This document shows positions 57,552 through 64,000 of a stretch of DNA of 64,000 bases, in pieces. The stretch covers positions 496,001 through 560,000 of the forward strand of contig NSIV01000001.1 of the NCBI GenBank assembly GCA_002633085.1. The letters are read 5' to 3'. Made by a program: the position numbers and the translations under genes. The stretch comes from Curvibacter sp. PD_MW3. Its GTDB lineage: Bacteria > Pseudomonadota > Gammaproteobacteria > Burkholderiales > Burkholderiaceae_C. The notes beneath the pieces were generated by a model, which did no database searches, was not told the DNA's origin, and worked only from the letters and a program-made list of their open reading frames with translations. The first letter of the stretch is position 1. Each line of letters starts with the position of its first letter.

Positions 57552-58673
57552 ATGTCTGATTTAAGTCTTCAACTGCAGCAGGCTCACAGCCAACTACCAG
57601 TTTCGAGCTACTTTGACGAGGCGCTGTTCCAGCGCGAGATGGCGCAGATTTTTCAGCGCGGGCCCCGCTATGTGGGGCACGCCGTCAGTGTTCCCGAGGT
57701 GGGCGACTACTACGCCCTGCCGCAGGAGAACGAGGGCCGCGCCCTGGTGCGCACGCCCGCCGGTGTGGAATTGATCTCCAACGTCTGCCGGCATCGCCAG
57801 GCGGTGATGCTCAAGGGCCGCGGTTCGCTCAACCATACCCAGCCGGGCAGTGCCGGCGGCAACATCGTGTGCCCGCTGCACCGCTGGACCTACTCGGCCC
57901 AGGGGCAGCTCATCGGTGCGCCGCACTTTGCGCACGACCCCTGCCTGAACCTGAACAACTACCAGCTGCGCGAGTGGAACGGCCTGCTGTTTGAAGACAA
58001 CGGCCGTGACATCGAAGCCGACCTGGCCGGCATGGGCCCGCGCGCCGAGCTCGACTTTGCCGGCTTCACGCTGGACCGCGTTGAACTGCACGAGTGCAAC
58101 TACAACTGGAAGACCTTCATCGAGGTCTATCTGGAGGACTACCACGTCGGCCCCTTCCACCCGGGCCTGGGCCACTTCGTGACCTGCGACGACCTGAACT
58201 GGGAATTCAAGGACAACTACTCGGTGCAGACCGTGGGCGTGTCCAGTGCCTTCGGTCGCCCCGGCTCCAAGGTCTACCAGCGTTGGCATGACGCGCTGCT
58301 GAAATACCGCGAAGGCAAGCTGCCCGAGCGCGGCGCCATCTGGCTGACCTACTACCCGCACATCATGGTGGAGTGGTACCCGCATGTGTTGACCGTCTCC
58401 ACGCTGCACCCGCTCAGCACCAGCAAGACGCTCAACATGGTGGAGTTCTACTACCCGGAAGACATCACCGCCTTCGAGCGTGAGTTCGTCGAAGCCCAGC
58501 AGGCCGCCTACATGGAAACCTGCATCGAGGATGACGAGATCGGCGAGCGCATGGACGCCGGCCGCCGCGCGCTGTTCGACCGTGGTGACAACGAGGTCGG
58601 CCCCTACCAGAGCCCGATGGAAGATGGCATGCAGCACTTCCACGAGTGGTACCGGCGGCAAATGGGGATGTGA
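57552..58673 (+). CDS. Rieske non-haem iron oxygenase alpha subunit
   Basis: The 373-aa product has a Rieske [2Fe-2S] domain (CRHR near residue 78 and CPLHRW near 108) and a catalytic domain with mononuclear iron ligands in NWKTFIEVYLEDYHVGPFHPGLGH (about 190-213). No reductase or ferredoxin gene is adjacent. The substrate is unknown. It is divergent from xseB-ispA-dxs with a 242-base gap that contains TACAAT at 57447 (possible -10) and a GC-rich hairpin (CTCCC/GGGAG) just before the start. A long structured leader is possible. Confidence 0.85.
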   Translation: MSDLSLQLQQAHSQLPVSSYFDEALFQREMAQIFQRGPRYVGHAVSVPEVGDYYALPQENEGRALVRTPAGVELISNVCRHRQAVMLKGRGSLNHTQPGSAGGNIVCPLHRWTYSAQGQLIGAPHFAHDPCLNLNNYQLREWNGLLFEDNGRDIEADLAGMGPRAELDFAGFTLDRVELHECNYNWKTFIEVYLEDYHVGPFHPGLGHFVTCDDLNWEFKDNYSVQTVGVSSAFGRPGSKVYQRWHDALLKYREGKLPERGAIWLTYYPHIMVEWYPHVLTVSTLHPLSTSKTLNMVEFYYPEDITAFEREFVEAQQAAYMETCIEDDEIGERMDAGRRALFDRGDNEVGPYQSPMEDGMQHFHEWYRRQMGM

Positions 58674-58696
58674 GTTCGTCAACGCGAGCACCCGGC

Positions 58697-59242
58697 ATGA
58701 ACGTGCTCGCCTTGTGCGGCAGCCTGCGGCAACAGTCAAGAAGCCTGGCTCTGCTCCAGGCAATACGTGCCCTGGCCCCGGGCAGCATGGACGTCACCCT
58801 CTTCGCCGGCCTGGGTGATCTGCCGCTGTTCAACCCCGATCTTGAGCCCTGTGCCCCCAAACCCGTGCAAGCCCTGTGGGACGCGGTCGCCCAGGCGGAT
58901 GCGTTGGTGATCGCCAGTCCGGAATACGCCCACGGCGTCACCGGCACGATCAAGAATGCGCTCGACTGGCTGGTCGGCCTCGTCCCGTTCACCCAAAAAC
59001 CCGTTGCCGTGCTCAATCCGTCGCACCGCGCCCAGCACGCCGACGACGCCCTGCGGGAAATCCTGTGCACGATGAACGCACAGCTCATCCCTGAGGCCTG
59101 CCTGCGCATTCCGGTCACGGCATGCGACCTGAACGCCGAAGCACTGGCCAGCGACCCGACCTTGTCGACCCTGATCCGGTCGGCTCTGGCCGCGCTCGAT
59201 GCATTTCACGCCAACGGCCTGCCCCGGCCCGGTGAATCCTAA
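58697..59242 (+). CDS. NADPH-dependent FMN reductase family protein
   Basis: The 181-aa flavodoxin-like product has the FMN phosphate loop GSLRQQSRS at residues 7-15 and SPEYAHGVTGTIKNALDWLV near 75. Members reduce FMN, quinones, azo dyes or chromate. It starts 23 bases after the Rieske oxygenase and may be co-transcribed; it could supply reduced flavin, though it is not the usual reductase type for Rieske systems. Confidence 0.85.
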   Translation: MNVLALCGSLRQQSRSLALLQAIRALAPGSMDVTLFAGLGDLPLFNPDLEPCAPKPVQALWDAVAQADALVIASPEYAHGVTGTIKNALDWLVGLVPFTQKPVAVLNPSHRAQHADDALREILCTMNAQLIPEACLRIPVTACDLNAEALASDPTLSTLIRSALAALDAFHANGLPRPGES

Positions 59243-59340
59243 AATGGTGGCCGTACTGACGCCTTACACGTCAAGCAACCGCCACCGTGCGGCTGATCCA
59301 CAACACGGGTGACTCCCACCCGCTTCTTCAAGATTGAGTC

Positions 59341-60228
59341 ATGCAAGCACTCTGGATGGTCCTCGGCGCCTTTTTCTTTGCCACCATGGGCGTGGGCGTG
59401 AAGCTGGCCTCGGCCTCCTTCAACACCTTCGAACTGGTGTTCTACCGCGGCCTCATCAGCATTGCCTTCATGGCGGTGGTGCTGCGCACCGGCGGCGTCT
59501 CCCTGCGCACCCCGGTGCCTTTCATGCATGCCTGGCGCACCCTGGTCGGCGGCGCAGCCTTGACAGCCTGGTTCTACGCCATCGCCCACCTGCCACTGGC
59601 CACGGCCATGACGCTGAACTACATGAGCGGCATCTGGGTAGCAGCCTTCATCATCGGCGGCGCCCTGCTCTACGGCAAGGCCGAGCGCCAGGGTCCTCTG
59701 CTGGCCACGGTGCTGCTGGGCTTTGCCGGCGTGGTGCTGACACTGCGACCTACCATCGACCAGAACCAGCTCTTTGCCGGCCTGATCGGCCTGCTCTCGG
59801 GCATGAGCGCGGCGCTGGCCTACATGCAGGTCACGGCACTGGGCCGCGTGGGCGAACCGGTCGGGCGCACAGTGTTCTATTTCGCCATTGGCACCACGGT
59901 GGCCGGTGGTGTGGGCATTCTCTTCGCCGGCTTCACGCCTTGGCAGCAGATCACGTGGCAGTCGGCCGTCTCGCTGATCCCGATCGGCGTGCTGGCCTCG
60001 CTCGGCCAGTGGTGCATGACCCGCGCTTATGCGCACGGCCACACCCTGGTGGTGGCCAGCCTGCAGTATTCGGGCATCGTGTTTGCGGCGCTCTACAGCC
60101 TGCTGCTGTTCGGCGACCAGATTCCGCTCTCGGGCTGGCTGGGCATCGGCCTGATTGTCACCAGCGGCGTGGCTGCGACCTTCCTGCGTGAACGCGCCAT
60201 TCCTGATACGCCTGCGGAAGAACACTAG
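59341..60228 (+). CDS. DMT-superfamily (EamA) transporter
   Basis: The 295-aa product has ten membrane helices arranged as two EamA repeats (about 1-135 and 150-290). The family exports metabolites or amino acids; the substrate is not predictable. The repeat copy 3 follows its stop by 4 bases. Confidence 0.85.
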   Translation: MQALWMVLGAFFFATMGVGVKLASASFNTFELVFYRGLISIAFMAVVLRTGGVSLRTPVPFMHAWRTLVGGAALTAWFYAIAHLPLATAMTLNYMSGIWVAAFIIGGALLYGKAERQGPLLATVLLGFAGVVLTLRPTIDQNQLFAGLIGLLSGMSAALAYMQVTALGRVGEPVGRTVFYFAIGTTVAGGVGILFAGFTPWQQITWQSAVSLIPIGVLASLGQWCMTRAYAHGHTLVVASLQYSGIVFAALYSLLLFGDQIPLSGWLGIGLIVTSGVAATFLRERAIPDTPAEEH

Positions 60229-60232
60229 AGAA

Positions 60233-60330
60233 GCACCCCCGACTCTCGCCCACTGCGTGTGGCTCGCATCCCCCCTCGAGGGGGCGCACCCAGTGGCCCG
60301 GCGGAGCCGGTTCCACGGGGGCCCAGGGTT
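60233..60330 (+). repeat. Dispersed GC-rich intergenic repeat, copy 3
   Basis: Begins 4 bases after the transporter stop with CACCCCC. It then has a CCCCCTCGAGGGGG hairpin, GGCCCGGCGGAGCCGGTTCC and a CACGGGGGCCCAGGG end. Block order matches copies 1 and 2. Repeat orientation equals the preceding gene, as in the other two. Confidence 0.75.
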
Positions 60331-60396
60331 GAGTCACGGGCACATCGAGATGATCGACCGTGCGCAGTACCATTTGGCATCGAACAAGGACTCGTC

Positions 60397-61254
60397 ATGT
60401 ACACCACCCTCATCACCGCCGAGCAACTTCAGCAACTGGTAGACGACCGCCAGCCGCTTATGGTGTTCGACTGCAGCTTCGAGCTGATGCAGCCCGCCGA
60501 GGGAGAACAGCAGTACCTGCGGGCGCACATCGCTGGCGCGCAGCGTGCCGACCTGGACCGCCACCTCAGCGCCAAGCATCCTGCTGACGCAGTCAATGGC
60601 GGCCGCCATCCGCTGCCCACGCGCGAAGCGTTCGCCGCCTGGCTGGCCAGCCTCGGCTTCACGGCCGACATGCAGGCCGTCGTGTATGACCGCCAGGGCG
60701 CCAACTACTGCGGCCGGCTGTGGTGGATGCTCAAGTGGGTCGGCCATGAGGCGGTAGCCGTGCTCGACGGCGGCCTGCAAGCGTGGGAAGCGGCCGGTGG
60801 TGCCGTCGAGACCGGTGTAGCTGCCTCGCGTACCGCATCGGCCTTCGCGGCCAGCACCCCCAAGGCCCAGCTCGCCACCACCGACACGGTGTTGCAGCAG
60901 CTCGGCCGCCTCAGCCAGACCCTGGTCGACGCCCGCGGCACGCCGCGCTTTCGCGGCGAGGTGGAACCGCTCGACCCGGTAGCCGGCCACATCCCGGGGG
61001 CGTTGAACCGCCCGTTCAACCTCAATCTCGGCCCGGATGGCAAGTTCAAGCCGGCCGCCGAGCTGCGGGCCGAATTCACCGAACTGCTGGCCGGGCGCGA
61101 CCCGGCGAGCGTGGTGCACCACTGCGGCAGCGGTGTCAGTGCCGTGCCCAACCTGCTGGCGATGGAAATTGCCGGCCTCGGCCGTGGTGCCCTGTATGCC
61201 GGCAGCTGGAGCGAGTGGTGCAGCGATCCGGCCCGGCCGATGGCCCAGGGCTGA
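60397..61254 (+). CDS. sseA: Sulfurtransferase (rhodanese/3-mercaptopyruvate type)
   Basis: The 285-aa two-domain rhodanese has an active-site loop in the C-terminal domain, HHCGSGVSAVPN, with Cys near residue 246. CGSGV[ST]A is the pattern seen in 3-mercaptopyruvate sulfurtransferases. N-terminal rhodanese domain has no catalytic Cys (DRQGANYCGRLWW), as usual. ATG 60397 is chosen; the upstream frame runs through repeat copy 3. Confidence 0.88.
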   Translation: MYTTLITAEQLQQLVDDRQPLMVFDCSFELMQPAEGEQQYLRAHIAGAQRADLDRHLSAKHPADAVNGGRHPLPTREAFAAWLASLGFTADMQAVVYDRQGANYCGRLWWMLKWVGHEAVAVLDGGLQAWEAAGGAVETGVAASRTASAFAASTPKAQLATTDTVLQQLGRLSQTLVDARGTPRFRGEVEPLDPVAGHIPGALNRPFNLNLGPDGKFKPAAELRAEFTELLAGRDPASVVHHCGSGVSAVPNLLAMEIAGLGRGALYAGSWSEWCSDPARPMAQG

Positions 61255-61269
61255 TTCGAAAGCCTGGCC

Positions 61270-61695
61270 ATGCAGCCTCGCATCAGCGTCATCACCCTCG
61301 GCGTCGACGATCTGGCGCGCGCACTGCGTTTTTACCGCGACGGCCTGGGCCTGCCGACCGAAGGCATCATCGGCACCGAGTTCGAACAGGGCGCCGTGGT
61401 CTTCATCGATCTGCAGCTGGGCCTGAAGCTGGCGCTCTGGCCGCGCAAGAGCCTGGCGCAGGATACCGGTCTGCCTTTGGGTGCGGCCAGCCCGACCGAA
61501 CTCAGCCTCGGGCACAACGTCACCTCCCAGGCTGAGGTCGATACCGTCATGGCGCAGGCGCAGTCGGCGGGGGCCGTCATCATCAAGCCGGCGCAGGCCA
61601 CCTTCTGGGGTGGTTATGCTGGCTACTTCCAGGACCCCGACGGCCATATCTGGGAGGTGGTCTTTAATCCCCAGTGGCTCGCGCAAGACGCATGA
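61270..61695 (+). CDS. VOC-family protein (glyoxalase/bleomycin-resistance fold)
   Basis: The 141-aa product has one tandem VOC fold: ISVITLGVDDLARALRFYRDGLGL at the start and a late metal-ligand-like Glu in FQDPDGHIWEVVFNP. It lies 15 bases after the sulfurtransferase and is probably co-transcribed. Function cannot be predicted. Confidence 0.85.
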   Translation: MQPRISVITLGVDDLARALRFYRDGLGLPTEGIIGTEFEQGAVVFIDLQLGLKLALWPRKSLAQDTGLPLGAASPTELSLGHNVTSQAEVDTVMAQAQSAGAVIIKPAQATFWGGYAGYFQDPDGHIWEVVFNPQWLAQDA

Positions 61696-61776
61696 TCCCA
61701 AGTTTCTTCGCCGCTAGCGACCCGACCGCCTGTGTGAACGCATCGCCCTTTTGATTTTTTGATTCCCCTCTTCACC

Positions 61777-62529
61777 ATGTTCCGCACCTTTTCCCGTTGC
61801 CGCCTGCTGGGCACGCTCTTGAGCGCCTTGGCCAGTTGCCTGGCACTGCCCACCCTGGCCGCCCCGCCTGCGTTTGAAGACACGATCGCCCAACGCACCC
61901 TGGCCTGCACGGCTTGCCACGGTGCCCAGGGCCGTGCCGCACCCGATGGCTACTACCCCCGTATCGCAGGCAAGCCGGCGGGTTATCTGTACAACCAGCT
62001 GCTGCATTTCCGCGACGGCCGGCGCAGCTACCGCCTGATGACGCACATGGTGGAACCCTTGAGCGACAGCTACCTGCACGAAATGGCCGAGCACTTTGCA
62101 GCGCTGGACCTGCCCTACTCCGCGCCCAGCCCGGTCGCTGCCACGGCGCAAGAGCTTCAACGCGGCAAGCAACTGGCATTGCGAGGCGATGCCACCCGCC
62201 AGGTGCCGGCCTGCGTGCAATGCCACGGCACGGCCTTGACCGGCGTGCAGCCCGGCACTCCCGGCTTGCTGGGCCTGCCGCGCGACTACCTGAATTCGCA
62301 GCTGGGCGCCTGGCGCAGCGGCCAGCGTCGCGCCCATGCGCCCGACTGCATGGCCAGCATCGCCCAGCGCCTGAACGACAGCGATGTGTCGGCCGTGAGC
62401 GGCTGGCTGGCCAGCCAGCCGCTGCCGGCCAACCCGAAACCGGCCCGGGCGCTGCCTGCGCCCTTGCCCATGGAATGCGGCAGCGCTGACGCGCCATCGT
62501 CTTCCGCGGCAAAAGGGGGCCGGCCATGA
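61777..62529 (+). CDS. Periplasmic di-haem cytochrome c (c4/c553-like)
   Basis: The 250-aa product has a signal peptide to about residue 29 (TLAAPPAF). Two covalent haem sites follow: CTACH near 43 and CVQCH near 145, each in a c4-type half. ATG 61777 is used; a TTG 18 bases upstream is less likely. The next cytochrome gene overlaps by four bases (ATGA). Both probably pass electrons from a periplasmic dehydrogenase. Confidence 0.85.
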   Translation: MFRTFSRCRLLGTLLSALASCLALPTLAAPPAFEDTIAQRTLACTACHGAQGRAAPDGYYPRIAGKPAGYLYNQLLHFRDGRRSYRLMTHMVEPLSDSYLHEMAEHFAALDLPYSAPSPVAATAQELQRGKQLALRGDATRQVPACVQCHGTALTGVQPGTPGLLGLPRDYLNSQLGAWRSGQRRAHAPDCMASIAQRLNDSDVSAVSGWLASQPLPANPKPARALPAPLPMECGSADAPSSSAAKGGRP

Positions 62530-63854
62530 ACGCCCGCATGAACCGCGCCTGGCGCCAAGCACACCGGGGCCGACTGCTGCCGGTGCTGGCCTTGCTCCTG
62601 CTGTTGGGTGGCGTGCTCGCCTGGCTGAATTGGCCGTCAGCACCGATTGCCGTGAGGGCCTCGGCCACCCCGCCGGCGACCGACAGCACCACGGTTGAGC
62701 GCGGGCGCTACTTGGCCACGCTGGGCAACTGCCAGCTCTGCCACACCCCGCGCGGCGGCGTGCCTTACGCCGGCGGACGCGGCATTGCCACCCCGTTCGG
62801 CACCATTTTCAGCAGCAACCTCACGCCCAGCCCCGCCGGCCTGGGCGCTTGGAGCGCGGACGATTTCTGGCGTGCGCTGCACCACGGCCAGTCGCGCGAC
62901 GGGCGCTGGCTGTACCCGGCTTTCCCCTACAACAACACCACCCACATCACGCGCCCCGACAGCGACGCGCTGTACGCCTACCTGCGCAGCCTGCCGCCGC
63001 AGGCCACGCCCACGCCCGCCCATCAGCTCGACTGGCCGTACAGCACCCAGGTCGCGCTCAAGGTCTGGCGTGCCCTGTATTTCGAGGAAGGTAGCACCAC
63101 ACCGACCGCTGAGCGCGACGGCGACCTGGAAGTGCAACGCGGCGCCTACCTGGTGCGCGGTCTCGGGCACTGCAGCGCCTGCCATGCGCCGCGCAATGCG
63201 CTGGGCGCCAGCAGCAACATGCTGGACCTTGCAGGCGGCCTGATCCCGGTGCAGAACTGGTATGCGCCCTCGCTGACCAACCCGGCCGAAGCCGGGGTGC
63301 AGGACTGGACGCTGGACGACATCGTGGCACTGTTCCAGAGCGGCCGTGCCGGCAACGCCCTGGTGACCGGCCCCATGGCCGAAGTGGTGCAACACAGCAC
63401 GCAGCACTGGAGCGCCGCCGACCTGCGCGCCATGGCGCTGTACCTGAAGCAACTGCCGCGTACCGATACGCCGGTGGCCAGCACCACAACAGCAAGTGCG
63501 CGCCTGAAGGGAGCGGGCGAGCAGCTTTATGACAAGCGCTGTGCGCAATGCCACGGCGAGCAAGGCGAAGGCCGCCGTGGCACCGATGGCCGCTTGGCCT
63601 ACCCGCCGCTGGCGGGCAACCGTGCAGTCACCATGGCCTCACCCGCCAACCTGGTGCAGATCGTGTTGAACGGCGGCTTTGCGCCGGCCACCCCGGGGCA
63701 CCCGCGCCCCTTCGGCATGCCGCCCTTCGTGCTCAACCTCAGTGATGGCGATGTGGCCACCCTGCTGACCTATATCCGCACGCAATGGGGCAACCAGGCG
63801 GCACCGGTGAGTACGCTGGACGTGCAGCAACTGCGCGGCACGTCGGCACGCTGA
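62526..63854 (+). CDS. Membrane-anchored tri-haem cytochrome c
   Basis: The 442-aa product has an N-terminal membrane helix (about 16-37) and three haem sites: CQLCH near 73, CSACH near 218 and CAQCH near 340. The pattern matches cytochrome subunits that take electrons from alcohol, aldehyde or gluconate dehydrogenases. Neither a PQQ nor a molybdenum dehydrogenase subunit is encoded next to it in the window. Start overlaps the previous stop. Confidence 0.87.
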   Translation: MNARMNRAWRQAHRGRLLPVLALLLLLGGVLAWLNWPSAPIAVRASATPPATDSTTVERGRYLATLGNCQLCHTPRGGVPYAGGRGIATPFGTIFSSNLTPSPAGLGAWSADDFWRALHHGQSRDGRWLYPAFPYNNTTHITRPDSDALYAYLRSLPPQATPTPAHQLDWPYSTQVALKVWRALYFEEGSTTPTAERDGDLEVQRGAYLVRGLGHCSACHAPRNALGASSNMLDLAGGLIPVQNWYAPSLTNPAEAGVQDWTLDDIVALFQSGRAGNALVTGPMAEVVQHSTQHWSAADLRAMALYLKQLPRTDTPVASTTTASARLKGAGEQLYDKRCAQCHGEQGEGRRGTDGRLAYPPLAGNRAVTMASPANLVQIVLNGGFAPATPGHPRPFGMPPFVLNLSDGDVATLLTYIRTQWGNQAAPVSTLDVQQLRGTSAR

Positions 63855-63883
63855 GGTCAATAGCCCCGACGCTGCGGCGCGGC

Positions 63884-64000
63884 TCAGTGGTCGAGCCGGC
63901 CCGGCGAGTCGGGCGCGGAAGGCACTTGCCGGGACGCCACATCGATCACCTCTGCGTCATCGGCGCGCGCCGCGCTGCCCGGGCGATAAAAACGCGCCCA
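63884..64000 (-). CDS. Clipped 3' end of an unidentified gene
   Basis: Open frame running in from the right edge on the minus strand, 38 residues to a TGA. It contains RFYRPGSAARADDAEVIDVA and a Pro/Asp-rich tail. It converges with the tri-haem cytochrome gene (29-base gap). Only the C terminus is visible and it is not recognised. Confidence 0.4.
   Translation of the reverse strand, partial: WARFYRPGSAARADDAEVIDVASRQVPSAPDSPGRLDH

Overview
The window is chromosomal DNA of about two-thirds G+C from a betaproteobacterium, most likely a member of the Burkholderiales family Comamonadaceae. Grounds are the split heptose kinase (no cytidylyltransferase domain) next to lapB and hldD, the tripartite (Bug and TRAP) transporter content, the soluble NAD formate dehydrogenase operon, the xseB-ispA-dxs cluster, and a dispersed intergenic repeat that I associate with Comamonadaceae. 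Species cannot be named from this. No rRNA, tRNA, CRISPR array or insertion sequence was seen.

Layout. 1-3.3 kb: LPS assembly and heptose synthesis (lapB, rfaE1, hldD). 3.4-11.6 kb: a ComEA-like protein, an unknown membrane-anchored protein, a fused 5-oxoprolinase/hydantoinase, a MarR-type regulator and a divergent TRAP transporter. 11.7-14.2 kb: a fluoride channel, then a chemoreceptor-bacteriohemerythrin operon with an FNR-like box. 14.3-19.9 kb: a tungsten-type aldehyde oxidoreductase operon (aorA-aorB-aorC-moaD-like-unknown) with a divergent AcoR-like regulator that lacks the AAA+ domain. 19.9-26.7 kb: a GST and the formate dehydrogenase operon fdsG-B-A-C(fdhD)-D. 26.8-29.6 kb: a three-gene island of clearly lower G+C, translationally coupled and led by a predicted PD-(D/E)xK nuclease, followed by a stretch of gene debris. 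30.2-36.3 kb: rsgA, panE, a PhzS-like monooxygenase, a hemerythrin-HD-GYP fusion and an AlkC-like protein. 36.4-43.1 kb: an IclR-controlled catabolic cluster (Bug binding protein, self-sufficient P450, VOC protein, fumarylacetoacetase). 43.2-50.1 kb: a diguanylate cyclase, a LysR regulator, the tungstate ABC transporter tupBCA with a ModE-type regulator, and an EgtB/SenA-like oxide synthase. 50.3-54.1 kb: a keto-acid-type TRAP transporter. 54.2-64 kb: dxs-ispA-xseB, a divergent Rieske oxygenase, an FMN reductase, a DMT exporter, a sulfurtransferase, a VOC protein, two c-type cytochromes and a clipped gene.

How the genes work together. The strongest theme is tungsten/molybdenum metabolism. A tungstate importer with its own sensor-like regulator, a tungsten-type aldehyde oxidoreductase with an NAD-linked FAD subunit and a dedicated MoaD-like protein, and an NAD-linked formate dehydrogenase with its FdhD sulfurtransferase all lie within about 34 kb. 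A second theme is oxygen and c-di-GMP sensing (two bacteriohemerythrins, a chemoreceptor, an HD-GYP and a GGDEF protein). The most likely undescribed system is the low-G+C nuclease operon at 26.8-29.6 kb. Its gene coupling, foreign composition and debris-filled flank fit a mobile defence module, although neither partner protein was recognised.
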